Shown here: piece after piece, positions 1 to 9,200 of the stretch
How the letters are laid out: every line of letters starts with the position of its first letter
How positions within the stretch are numbered: position 1 is the first letter of the stretch
Assembly: GCA_016705695.1 (NCBI GenBank)
Contig: JADJLA010000003.1
Coordinates: forward strand, 62,001 to 126,000
Source: Sphingobacteriaceae bacterium
GTDB lineage: Bacteria > Bacteroidota > Bacteroidia > B-17B0 > Aurantibacillaceae
Length of the DNA: 64,000 nt
Direction of reading: 5' to 3'
Notes under the pieces: generated by a model
Seen by the model: only the letters and a program-made list of their open reading frames with translations
Database searches by the model: none
Told to the model about the DNA's origin: nothing
Program-made: the position numbers and the translations under genes

Positions 1-962
1 GTATAAGCGTGTTGTTTTGTTGTTGCTGGAAGATAGTTGATCAATAAATTTTGTAATGATTCAGCGCGATCGCTTCGGTAACTCATGTTATCAATTCGTT
101 TTCCTTGGAATAAAAATGAATAACCATCACCGGCATATGAAGTTGTTACATACAAAGCGTCACCGTATTTGTAACTCAATTTATTATCTGCCGATGGGTC
201 GTTTATTTTATAAGCGTATTCAGCGCCTAAATTAAATCCATCGCGAATGATATTGAAACGGCCCGAATAACAGCCAACATTCTCAGGCAATATCAAATTA
301 GGATCTTGCCCCGTTTGAAATTTACTTACAAAACTTCCGCCAATGATGAATTTTGTTTTTGATGTAATGATCGAATCAAACAATTCGTTAATGTTTATCT
401 CTCCGTCGACTCCGCGCACAATGCCCGGACCAACCGTAAAAAAATAACGTTGCTTTCCAATCACACCTTTTAATGTAATTCCTTTGTAAGGATTAGAAAT
501 GATGCGAGCGCCATCCAATGAGTTATCGTATAATAAACCTGGTTCGTAATACGTTCTTAAGGTTAATCCATTACCAAACATTTCGTAAAAATTACCAACC
601 GTTACATCAAACAATTTATCTTGGTAACGCACAAAACGGTTTGTAATACCTTGTCCTTTATATTGTGGTAAAAATCCTTGTTTTACATTATTGTACGCTT
701 CATATCTAACACCGGCAGAGAATTTCCCTTTAATGAAATTGATATTCCCAAAGGCATTTGATAGTAATTTTTCAGGAACTTTTGGGGCACCTATCAATGA
801 ATCGGGATTGTAGTACTGCGCATCGATCTGAAAATTACCATGAACAGAAGAGCCAAGATCCTGAATAGGATTGCCTTCCTGCGCAAAAAAATTAAACGGA
901 TTTAGGATAAATGCTAATAAAAAAGTAGCTGCTAGGCTACTCTTTAAATATGGTTTTGTCAT
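1..962 (-). CDS. Outer-membrane beta-barrel-like protein, DUF6029-like (partial, C-terminus off the window)
   Basis: An open frame runs on the minus strand from an ATG at 962 to the left edge without a stop, giving the first 320 residues. It begins with a signal peptide (MTKPYLKSSLAATFLLAF, ending near FFAQ). The rest is rich in alternating aromatic and polar residues with many Gly/Asn turns (for example GNFYEMFGNGLTLRTYYEPG), typical of a Bacteroidota outer-membrane barrel. It resembles proteins annotated as DUF6029, but that is recall and was not searched. The TlpA-like gene lies 17 bp upstream on the same strand, so the two are probably co-transcribed. Function is unknown. That this is a real gene is well supported; the family name is moderate. 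Confidence 0.75.
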   Translation of the reverse strand, partial: MTKPYLKSSLAATFLLAFILNPFNFFAQEGNPIQDLGSSVHGNFQIDAQYYNPDSLIGAPKVPEKLLSNAFGNINFIKGKFSAGVRYEAYNNVKQGFLPQYKGQGITNRFVRYQDKLFDVTVGNFYEMFGNGLTLRTYYEPGLLYDNSLDGARIISNPYKGITLKGVIGKQRYFFTVGPGIVRGVDGEININELFDSIITSKTKFIIGGSFVSKFQTGQDPNLILPENVGCYSGRFNIIRDGFNLGAEYAYKINDPSADNKLSYKYGDALYVTTSYAGDGYSFLFQGKRIDNMSYRSDRAESLQNLLINYLPATTKQHAY

Positions 963-979
963 GAAGTAAAAATATCAAA

Positions 980-1495
980 TTAATGTGAAAGTGCTTCACC
1001 CTTAATTAGTTTTTTTACATTCTCGTATAGTTTTTCTTCATCGCCATCTGTGTATGAATTATGGCTCCAAACAATTTCACCTTTACCATTAATAAGGAAG
1101 GTATGAGGCACGTTATTTACATTCATAGCCCTCTTAAAATCTTGATTTTCATCAAGATACACTTCGTATTTCCAGCCCTTGGTTTTAACATCGGTAACTA
1201 CTTTTGCCGAGCTTCTAATATCATCAATACTAACTGCGATCAATTTTACGCCGGTTTCTTTTTGCCAAGTTTCGTATTCTTCAGCAATAGCATCTAATTC
1301 TTTTTTACAAGGCTTACACCATGTGGCCCAGAAGCTAATAATGATAGGCTTCCCATCGTTACTAAAGGTATTTGAGTTTATTTTTGAGCCATCTAATTTT
1401 TTAATGGTTGCAGCGGGGATTTTATCACCATCTCCCGGCACTACAAAATTGGAAGCAAAAAGGGCGATCACAAAAAGTAAAATTATTTTTTTCAT
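980..1495 (-). CDS. TlpA/ResA-like secreted thioredoxin-fold oxidoreductase
   Basis: 171 residues with an N-terminal signal peptide or anchor (MKKIILLFVIALFASNF) followed by a TlpA-type thioredoxin domain. The redox motif WCKPC lies at about residues 59-63 (Cys60 and Cys63), preceded by SFWAT. A cis-proline segment (NNVPHTFLI) and the ending of the fold (GEIVWSHNSY) are present. Family members reduce or isomerise disulfides of exported proteins in the periplasm. It sits 17 bp upstream of the barrel-like gene and in the same direction, suggesting one transcription unit; the partner protein may be a substrate, but that is only inference. The exact redox role cannot be decided from sequence. Confidence 0.88.
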   Translation of the reverse strand: MKKIILLFVIALFASNFVVPGDGDKIPAATIKKLDGSKINSNTFSNDGKPIIISFWATWCKPCKKELDAIAEEYETWQKETGVKLIAVSIDDIRSSAKVVTDVKTKGWKYEVYLDENQDFKRAMNVNNVPHTFLINGKGEIVWSHNSYTDGDEEKLYENVKKLIKGEALSH

Positions 1496-1644
1496 AGGGT
1501 TTAGTTTACTGATACTATTCCAAAAATAATACCAATTTTCAGATATTGCTATTTCTAAACTGTCTTTAAGCTCATATTTCCTTATTATTTGTTAAAATTT
1601 ACCATAATGTCTTCAAAATTTTACCGAGTTTTGTGTTCGCAAAA

Positions 1645-2796
1645 ATGAGTGTAAAGAACATAGCTATTTTAGGAAGTACAGGCAGTATTGGAACGCAAGC
1701 TCTGCAAGTAATAAAAGATAATCCCGATCATTTTAAAGTTGAAGTATTAGTTGCCAATGGCAATGCCGATCTTTTAATAAAGCAAGCGTTGGAATTTGAT
1801 CCAAACGCGGTTGTAATTGCCGACGAAAGTAAATACCAACAAGTAAAAGAAGCGCTTACTTCACATGATATAAAAGTATTTGCCGGCGCAAAAGCAATTG
1901 AGCAAATTGTGGAGATGGAAACTATTGATCTTGTATTAGCAGCCATTGTTGGTTATGCCGGATTAGCAAGTGTGATCAATGCCATTAAACACAAAAAAAA
2001 CATTGCGCTTGCTAATAAAGAAACCTTGGTTGTTGCCGGTGATCTGGTTACAAGATTGGCTTTTGAAAATGCAGTAAATATTTATCCCGTGGATAGCGAG
2101 CACTCTGCTATTTTTCAATGTTTGGTAGGAGAGTTTGACAATAAAGTAGAAAAAATTTACCTCACCGCAAGTGGTGGTCCGTTTAGAGGAAAAACAAAAA
2201 ATGATCTGTTGCATGTTACACGTGAGCAAGCATTAAAACATCCTAACTGGACCATGGGTGCAAAAATTACCATCGACTCGGCAACCCTTATGAATAAAGG
2301 GCTTGAGGTGATCGAAGCAAAATGGTTATTTAATTTAAAGCCCGAACAAATTGATGTGATCGTTCATCCGCAAAGTATCATTCATAGCATTGTGCAATTT
2401 GAAGATGGTAGTATGAAAGCGCAAATGGGATTACCCGATATGAAATTACCAATTCATTATGCGTTCGCTTATCCTTTGCGCATCAAAACAAATTTTCCTC
2501 GATTTGATTTTATGAAGTATCCGCAACTTACTTTTGAAAAACCCGATACAAATACATTCACCAATTTAGCATTGGCTTACGATGCTTTAAAAAAAGGAGG
2601 TAATATGCCTTGCATATTAAATGCTGCAAATGAAGTTGCGGTGGATGCTTTTATACATGATAAGATCAAATTCTTACAAATTGCCGAGCTAGTAGAAAAC
2701 ACCATCGCAAAAAGCACATTTAAAAATAATTTGTCGTACGAGCAATACGTTGAAACCGATAAGCAAGCGCGCTTAACTGCAAAGAGCTTAATCTAA
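1645..2796 (+). CDS. dxr: 1-deoxy-D-xylulose 5-phosphate reductoisomerase
   Basis: This enzyme converts DXP to 2-C-methyl-D-erythritol 4-phosphate with NADPH in the MEP isoprenoid pathway. The NADPH-binding GSTGSIG motif lies at the N-terminus. The metal and substrate segments PVDSEHSAIFQC, LTASGGPFR and SATLMNKGLEVIEA are intact. I chose the ATG at 1645 (MSVKNIAILGSTGSIG) over the GTG at 1633, because the Rossmann strand starts directly after it and 383 residues matches the family. A 25-bp-arm inverted repeat begins 17 bp after the stop. rseP follows in the same direction, a pairing common in bacteria. Confidence 0.96.
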   Translation: MSVKNIAILGSTGSIGTQALQVIKDNPDHFKVEVLVANGNADLLIKQALEFDPNAVVIADESKYQQVKEALTSHDIKVFAGAKAIEQIVEMETIDLVLAAIVGYAGLASVINAIKHKKNIALANKETLVVAGDLVTRLAFENAVNIYPVDSEHSAIFQCLVGEFDNKVEKIYLTASGGPFRGKTKNDLLHVTREQALKHPNWTMGAKITIDSATLMNKGLEVIEAKWLFNLKPEQIDVIVHPQSIIHSIVQFEDGSMKAQMGLPDMKLPIHYAFAYPLRIKTNFPRFDFMKYPQLTFEKPDTNTFTNLALAYDALKKGGNMPCILNAANEVAVDAFIHDKIKFLQIAELVENTIAKSTFKNNLSYEQYVETDKQARLTAKSLI

Positions 2797-2813
2797 AACC
2801 GCAAATTTATTTT

Positions 2814-2902
2814 GCCACGGAGGCGCGGAGGCACGGAGTTTTTCCAATTAAATTAATAGCTAGTGAAATTGTTTTTTCTCCGCGCCTCCGCGCCTCCGTG
2901 GC
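2814..2902. repeat. REP-like inverted repeat with 25-bp arms
   Basis: The left arm at 2814-2838 (gccacggaggcgcggaggca followed by cggag) and the right arm at 2878-2902 are reverse complements at 24 of 25 positions, around a 39-bp AT-rich loop. The arms are GC-rich in an AT-rich genome and are themselves built of repeated GGAGGCGC units. The element lies 17 bp past the dxr stop. It looks like a dispersed extragenic palindrome and could end or stabilise the dxr transcript. It lacks the T-tract of a standard terminator. A 63-codon open frame across it on the minus strand is not considered a gene. Confidence 0.85.
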
Positions 2903-3015
2903 TATAATCAAGGTAAAACATTGGTTAACAAACTCTAAATTAGGCCCAACGACTTCCAAAAACCCTAAAAAAATCGTAATTTTAGCCTCTATTCTCATTA
3001 TATCTTTAAACGCGT

Positions 3016-4347
3016 ATGTTAATTAAAATTGCTCAGTTATTTCTTAGCCTCACTATATTGATCTCTCTTCACGAGTTCGGTCACTTTTGGTTCGCCAAAA
3101 AATTTAAATGTCGCGTAGATAAATTTTATTTATTCTTCGACTTTTTATTTCCGTTTGCCGGGATGTTGAATTTTGCCTTGTTCAAGAAAAAAATTGGCGA
3201 TACGGAATATGGAATTGGCTGGTTCCCTTTTGGTGGTTATGTACAAATTGCAGGAATGGTGGATGAACAAATGGATAAAACAATCATCGATTCTGAACCA
3301 AAACCATGGGAGTTACGCAGCAAACCGGCTTGGCAACGTTTGCTGGTAATGATGGGTGGAATTATTGTGAATTTTGTTTTAGGAATTTTTATTTTCTGGA
3401 TGGTACTTTGGTATTACGGAGAAAAAACGTTGCCGAACACTTCGTTGAAAGAAGGGGTAATGGTTGATTCGGTGGCGTATAATTTAGGATTACGTAATGG
3501 CGACCATATCATTGCGCTTGATAATAAAATTGTAACAGCATTAAACCGTGTGCCCGTTGAAATTGTAATGAATGGTGTTGAACACATTCAAGGCGTGCAT
3601 TCAAACGGACAAAAATTTGACCTTGCTATTACAGATAAAGATCGCGCTGTTATTTTGAAATCACTCAAGCACGCCAAATTTCTAGAGCCACGTTTTATTG
3701 CGAATGTTGGATATGTTGATTCAACCATGTTTGCGGCAACCGCTAAACTTCAAAAGAAAGACCAGATCATTGCAGTAAATGACAAAAATGTTTTGTATTA
3801 TGATGAGTTAAGAACTCAGCTAAGAGAAAATGCCGGGAAGCTTGTGGTGCTTACTTTACTAAGAGGTAATGATACTGTACGCACTAAATGTAATGTTACA
3901 ACGAATGGAACCATCGGATTTAATCCTGGTTTTGTAAATAAATTTGAAATAAAGGAAACTAATTACAATTTATTCCAAGCGTTTGTTCAGGGCTTTAGTG
4001 ATGGCATGGAATTGATAGTGTTACAGGCAAAGCAATTTGTTGTGATATTTACAGTACCTGAAGCTCACAAACAAGTTGGTGGATTTTATACTATGGTGCA
4101 GCAAATGAGTCCTGTTTGGGATTGGTATGCATTTTGGAGATTTACTGCATTTTTATCATTGGCATTGGCTTTCATGAATTTTTTACCAATACCCATGTTA
4201 GATGGCGGTTATATCATGTTTATCCTTTGGGAAATGGTTACCCGCAAAAAAGTGTCGGATAAGATCATTTACTACGCAAATCAAGTAGGATTATTTATTG
4301 TACTTGCCTTGATGGTATATGCTAACACCGATTGGTTGAGAGATTAG
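3016..4347 (+). CDS. rseP: RIP metalloprotease RseP (site-2 protease)
   Basis: 443-residue membrane-embedded zinc protease that cuts transmembrane segments, classically anti-sigma factors after a site-1 cut. The zinc motif HEFGH lies in the first membrane segment (His19, Glu20, His23). The third ligand region near the C-terminus reads MNFLPIPMLDGG. Between them are further hydrophobic segments (for example IIVNFVLGIFIFWMVLWYY) and PDZ-like regions (about residues 140-320). It follows dxr in the same direction but is separated by the inverted repeat at 2814-2902. The ATG at 3016 directly precedes the first membrane segment. No anti-sigma factor is encoded in the window. Confidence 0.95.
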   Translation: MLIKIAQLFLSLTILISLHEFGHFWFAKKFKCRVDKFYLFFDFLFPFAGMLNFALFKKKIGDTEYGIGWFPFGGYVQIAGMVDEQMDKTIIDSEPKPWELRSKPAWQRLLVMMGGIIVNFVLGIFIFWMVLWYYGEKTLPNTSLKEGVMVDSVAYNLGLRNGDHIIALDNKIVTALNRVPVEIVMNGVEHIQGVHSNGQKFDLAITDKDRAVILKSLKHAKFLEPRFIANVGYVDSTMFAATAKLQKKDQIIAVNDKNVLYYDELRTQLRENAGKLVVLTLLRGNDTVRTKCNVTTNGTIGFNPGFVNKFEIKETNYNLFQAFVQGFSDGMELIVLQAKQFVVIFTVPEAHKQVGGFYTMVQQMSPVWDWYAFWRFTAFLSLALAFMNFLPIPMLDGGYIMFILWEMVTRKKVSDKIIYYANQVGLFIVLALMVYANTDWLRD

Positions 4348-4404
4348 TTCTTAACCTGAGTACTGCTTAACGTATCTTTCATATATTTATCCATTATAGA
4401 CCTA

Positions 4405-5184
4405 ATGAAAAAATATACCTTACCTGTTGTTTTATTTTTATTTTCTGCGCAGATCTTATCGGCGCAAAATACAACCATTGGCAATAAGGGTAAAGAAACC
4501 ACCGGTGGTTTACATAAGGTGATGATCATTCCCTTTGAACCAAAATTATACAATAGTGAAATTGATTATTTGGTGAATAAAGAAACCAAACTTACCGGTA
4601 AAGAAATAAAATTTAAATTTCGCGACGGCATCAACGAACAATTATTTAAAGCGTTCAAGAATACAAAATACGGTGTAGTTGATTTAATGGAAGATACTGT
4701 AAAGTATAAAAAAGACATGATCGGTATTTACTCGCATTTAAATTACGAGTACGTTAAAGTTCCCGATCAAGAACATTACAAGCCACCACAAAAAGATAAA
4801 AGCGAAAAGCAAGTAGAGAAAGGGCAAATAAAAGTTGAGACCAACAACGATGTTCGCTTTATGAATGCCAAGATCAATAATGCGAAATTGGTGCCAATGC
4901 TTTATGGTAAATACAAAACTGATGTGTTTGTTTTTATTAATCAATTAGATATTAAAGCGGCCATGTCGTCAACCGAATTTGCGGGCGCAGGAAATGAGTA
5001 CCGCAAAATCGTGCTGCATTACACCGTTTATACTTACGATGCCAAAGAAATTAATTCAGGGATAGCAGAACAAGAATTTCCGGCCGACCTCAATGATCCA
5101 AACAAGATCATCACTAAATATTTTTCTAAAGTAGCGGAAACCATTAACGCGAGGGTTGTGAAGGCGTTGATGCCTGCGAAATAG
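4405..5184 (+). CDS. Secreted protein of unknown function
   Basis: 259 residues with a clear signal peptide (MKKYTLPVVLFLFSAQILSAQ, cleavage after SAQ). The mature part begins with a strand-like segment KVMIIPFEPKLYNSEIDYLV, continues through a charged, lysine-rich middle (about residues 110-145) and ends in a probable alpha/beta region with a helix (ITKYFSKVAETINARVV). The opening is reminiscent of periplasmic CsgG/LpoB-like folds, but no diagnostic residues support that. It lies 57 bp after rseP in the same direction and may share its transcript. I do not recognise the family. The signal peptide and codon use make a real gene likely. Confidence 0.8.
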   Translation: MKKYTLPVVLFLFSAQILSAQNTTIGNKGKETTGGLHKVMIIPFEPKLYNSEIDYLVNKETKLTGKEIKFKFRDGINEQLFKAFKNTKYGVVDLMEDTVKYKKDMIGIYSHLNYEYVKVPDQEHYKPPQKDKSEKQVEKGQIKVETNNDVRFMNAKINNAKLVPMLYGKYKTDVFVFINQLDIKAAMSSTEFAGAGNEYRKIVLHYTVYTYDAKEINSGIAEQEFPADLNDPNKIITKYFSKVAETINARVVKALMPAK

Positions 5185-5531
5185 ATTCTATTATTGAAAG
5201 TGATGGTCAAAGCTTAATTCATAAATATTTGTAGTCCTGGAAAGGAGGAACGTTGATTGGTTGAGCATTTTAAATATATTGGCCCCCCAAAAAGCTTGGG
5301 TGAGGGCGGTTGGAGCTTTGGTGCGACTTGGAAAGGAATGAAAGTATGAGTTGATGGCTAACATGGGGTTGAGCGGGGGGGGTGGGTTCTTCTGTTTTTA
5401 TCTTTTTCAAGCTAAAATATAATAAACAAGCATGCTTATTTTAAATACAGTCTTCATGAACAATTAAAGATATAAAAATTAAGAGATATTCCAAAACATA
5501 TGGAAAGCCCTTCGATAAACTTAGCGATCAA
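5185..5531. other. Gene-poor intergenic stretch with a G8 tract
   Basis: About 350 bp without a convincing reading frame. It holds a run of eight G at 5375-5382 followed by TGGG, and short C-rich and G-rich patches near 5281-5310 (ggccccccaaaaagcttggg). I see no tRNA cloverleaf, riboswitch or standard terminator. It may be decayed repeat material. Confidence 0.5.
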
Positions 5532-5951
5532 TCAAGTCGTTAAATCCAATCCTACCAAAATAAGAAACAATTCATCTGAGGTATAGAAGCCTTTTATTTC
5601 GTAAAGTTTTTTGCTGGTGCTCCAATCCTTGATCACCCCATTTTTTATCTCGTACAGTTTTTTACTTGTGCTCCAATCCACAATAACACCATCTTTTAAT
5701 TCAAGAAGTTTTTTACCGCTGCTCCAATCGCTCAGTATCGCTCCTTTTATTTCGTAACGTTTTTTACCGCTACTCCACTCAGAGATCACACCGCTGCTTA
5801 TTTCGTACAATTTTTTACTGGTGCTCCAATCACTGGCAATACGACCGTTTATTTCCAGTATTTTTTTGCTGCTCGACCAATTTGATACAATGGTTTGCGC
5901 ATTTGAGAATGAACTCAAGAGAATGAAAAATAAAAGGAGATTTTTAAACAT
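5532..5951 (-). CDS. Small secreted protein made of six 17-residue WS-x-KKLYEI repeats
   Basis: From the ATG at 5951 the protein has 139 residues: a signal peptide (MFKNLLLFFILLSSFSNAQ), then six tandem 17-residue repeats of the form (S/V/K)DWS(S/T)(S/G)KKLYEIKxGVI, then a hydrophobic tail (ELFLILVGLDLTT). The regular Trp, Lys-Lys and Tyr-Glu-Ile spacing suggests one beta hairpin per repeat in a closed or tubular beta fold. The frame stays open upstream to 6062, but that extension lies in a repeat element and lacks a signal peptide, so the internal ATG is preferred. No family recognised and no neighbour suggests a role. It stands alone between gene-poor DNA and the repeat element. Confidence 0.75.
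   Translation of the reverse strand: MFKNLLLFFILLSSFSNAQTIVSNWSSSKKILEINGRIASDWSTSKKLYEISSGVISEWSSGKKRYEIKGAILSDWSSGKKLLELKDGVIVDWSTSKKLYEIKNGVIKDWSTSKKLYEIKGFYTSDELFLILVGLDLTT
5580..5885 (-). repeat. Six tandem 51-bp coding repeats
   Basis: Residues 23 to 124 of the small secreted protein are six uninterrupted 17-residue units with no length variation, that is six 51-bp DNA repeats. Units 2, 5 and 6 share WSTSKKLYEI exactly, and units 3 and 4 share WSSGKK. Repeat copy number could change by slippage or recombination. Confidence 0.85.
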
Positions 5952-5990
5952 GGTGAAGGTTTTGGTTAAACAAATATAGAGGAAATTTTT

Positions 5991-6235
5991 AGAGGCAGAA
6001 ACCGCAAAGATGCTTCGCATTCGCGCAAAGGAGGCGCAAAGGACGCTAAGTTTTATCACCATTACTCAAAAGAAGGCAAAGACCTTCGGTTGCGCAAAAG
6101 GACGACAGTATTGCTCAGGCTTTGCGAAAGCGCAGCTTCTTTGCCTCCTTAAATTTTTATGCGATTAGTTGATCCTTTGCGACCTTTGCGAAAATCTTTG
6201 CGAAGGTCGAAGGCCACTTTGCGGTTTCTGCCTCT
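5991..6235. repeat. 245-bp element with perfect 19-bp terminal inverted repeats
   Basis: The ends agaggcagaaaccgcaaag (5991-6009) and ctttgcggtttctgcctct (6217-6235) are exact reverse complements. The interior repeats CGCAAAG or its complement about eight times and contains further palindromic stretches, for example gaccttcggttgcgc against tgcgaaggtc. It carries no plausible gene. The right end lies 7 bp from the sprA stop codon, so it may also shape the 3' end of the sprA message. It looks like a REP/MITE-type extragenic element. No clear target-site duplication is visible. Confidence 0.8.
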
Positions 6236-6242
6236 AAGAGCT

Positions 6243-9200
6243 CTATTGGAAATTGATCCTCAAACTAAATCCGCCCGATGTATTAGAAGTAGGGAAGGAT
6301 GCAGACGTTTGTGGTTTGGTGCGGATCCAATCTAAGTATAAACGCAAGTTGATGTTCGGCGTTAATAAATAATCGGCAGAAGAACGTAGGGTAATAATGT
6401 TTGTGCCTCCCGTTGGAACACTTATATCATCAGCGATCCTGCGAATGATGGAAAGATTTTTACGGTAGCTAAAGTCAACTTTTAAAGTTAAGTCACTCTT
6501 TAGTGGTTTGCCACCAATAGTGATCTTCTTCATGGTTAAGTTTGGATAGCGGTAACCTAAACCAACAATGTATTCTTGTCCTTTTGATTCAATTATTTGT
6601 GGACCGGTAATGTTCAACGAAATAGTTTTATCGCGTTTCATTTCGGCATTAGCTTGCCAACCCGGTTTTTGGAACTGAAGATCGAATTTGATCAATGGCG
6701 CAAAACCTTCGGTAATAGTTACGGCGTTAATGGTATAGTATGGATTAAAGTTGGAGTTACCTGTTATTGGATCGGCCACCGGCGAACGTGTGATCTGGCT
6801 TCCTCCATTACTGAACAATAAGTTGTTTGAATAGCCCGAAACGTTGTATGTGCTTCGGTAACCATGACGAATTGTGATTGAACGGAATGTTTTTTGCATG
6901 CCTTTTAACTTTCCTAATCCATCCCAGCTAATGGTCCAGTTTGGCATTGGTATAGATGGAAAAATATTTCGCGTAGAATAATTTTTGATCTTATTGCCTG
7001 TATACGTTTGATAGAACGCTCCAATTAATACGTCTTGTTGGTTGATGCTATATCCGTCGATGTAACTAATACTACCCGAGGTAGTGTTTACTGTTTGAAG
7101 ACCTAGTGAATTGTTATTGCCTTGTGCTAATTCTTTTGCAAGGTCAAATCGTACCAACTTAAACTCATCAAACAATACTGACTCTACGCTTGGTTTTGCA
7201 TCCCTTAGCGATTGGAAGAAACTAAACGTTGTGATATTGAAATTTCCTGTTTCATTTGTGCTCTGATGAAAATTGTAATAATCACTTCCGCTTAAGCTAG
7301 GATCGTTGGGATCATAAACCATAAACTCACTTAAATTTTTTGATTTGGTATAGTTACCTGTTAATTCAATTTTAAAGCTTCCGTGCGGTTCTATAGATGA
7401 TCTGTAAGTTATACTCTTACTTTCTGTTTCTATGTATGGTGTAGTTTGATTCTGTACTTTAGATAACCAACCATTCTTCGCGCTTGTTTCTCTAATGGTG
7501 GCATCATATAAACCGCTTGTAAATAAAAAGCCGGGTGCATTTTGATTCGATTGATCCATTCCCAGGATATTAGAACGCGGCATAAAATTAGGTAAGGCTT
7601 GTCCTCTTTGTTCTTGATAGGTTAAGGAGACATTTTTCACCATCATAATTCCGCGCGCAATAAATTCGGCAACGGCCTGAAAATTCTCATTCTTTTTTGG
7701 ATTTGTACTATCGGTAAGTGCTGCGGTAGATTTAGTAGGTGTTGGTGCTTTTACAGCTTGTTGTTTTTTATTTTGGCCCGTATTAATGCGTTTAAAATAG
7801 GGGATCTTGTTGTATAAAGTGGTCATCGCTAAACTTGCAGTAATATTATGTTGATTGGTATTATTGATGGTGTTTCCAATGTACATCGAATCGGTTGGCA
7901 TACCAAAGGGTGCGCGATTCCATGTATAAGTACCGCCAAACTTATAACTTACGGTTAAAAAATCTAGTAATGGGATTTTGCTAAGCGGAGCGCTGTAATT
8001 CAAATTCATTTGTTGGCGGTATGAAAGATTAGCACCATATTTTCCTTCATTGAACTTATGTTCATTAGCTGTTCCTTTACCGTAAACTGTTTCACGGCCG
8101 CTTAAGAATGTGTTCAATACCGAGTCGCGTTTTACTTGATTTGCTTTTGTAACATCGCCTTGTGGTTCAAAGATCCTTCCTTCGTTATTAGCTGCAAAAT
8201 CAAACTTTAACGATTTGGCAAGATCCCAACGCAAGTTGTATGTACGGTTGATAAGGAAATTCTTATTGTACAAACTTGGATTAACAAATTCAGTTGAGTT
8301 AGCATAGAAGCTGGTGATATCTCTGTTCTTTAATAAACTAAAGCTTCTATTCACGTCAACGCCGGCACCAAAACTATTTGGCATCAATTGTAAGTTGAAA
8401 TCTTTGATAAGTGCAAACCATTTATTTTGGAATAGTTTTACTTTTGAGAATGGTTTTATGACCAGAGGTTTTGGTATGCTATATTGGTAAGTAAGATTAC
8501 CACGATACTGTTTTACCAAATTTGTATCAATATTAATGTTACGTTTAAATGTTTGTGTAAATGCGAACGTGGTAGAGAAATTACTTATATCCCAAGGCAT
8601 AGGTTTGGCCCCTTTGCGTTTAAAGCCATCAATGCGTACATTGGTTAAGTTAAAACCTTTACGCTCGGTAAAATCTACTACTTGGTCTATGATGTTTTGT
8701 TTTTTAGTATCGTCGATCTGATCGTTCTTCTCAAAATCCTTCATGCGAATATCAGGATCGAGCGGATTAAATAGCGGTTTAATGATTGTTCTACCGTAAT
8801 TATAATAAACCGGTAATGTGATCTTCCATTTAGTTGGGAAAAATTTACCGGCGTTGATAGAGGTGCTCATGTCCCAAATTTTTGTACTCTCTTTACGGCG
8901 TTCATTTATTTTTTGTTCAACACCTCCGTAGAATGGAGAGTAATAAGTTCCGGCTAAAGACGCATTACCAAGGTCGGCCATTTTTAATTGTAATTGCCCG
9001 GTTGCGGCCCATCCACCTTGATTATTAAAATCGGTTAAGCGTAATTCGTTCACCCAAATTTCGGCGCAGTGCGAAAGATTACCCGGATCTTTAGGGTTAC
9101 GAACACCAACCATCACACTCTTCACTGTTCCCAGATTAGGATTTCCTACAATGGTCATTGAATAGCCACCAAAGCTTTCGGTAAATGGTTTGGTATAATT

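Noticed and set aside
2807..2998. 63-codon minus-strand open frame after dxr
   Set aside because: It reads through both arms of the GC-rich inverted repeat; its protein has no coding features.
5185..5531. Search for a tRNA or riboswitch
   Set aside because: No acceptor/T-arm pairing or known aptamer pattern was seen; the stretch is left unexplained.
5952..6062. Upstream extension of the small repeat protein to 6062
   Set aside because: The extra residues are translated from the 19-bp inverted-repeat element and would place 37 residues in front of a clear signal peptide.
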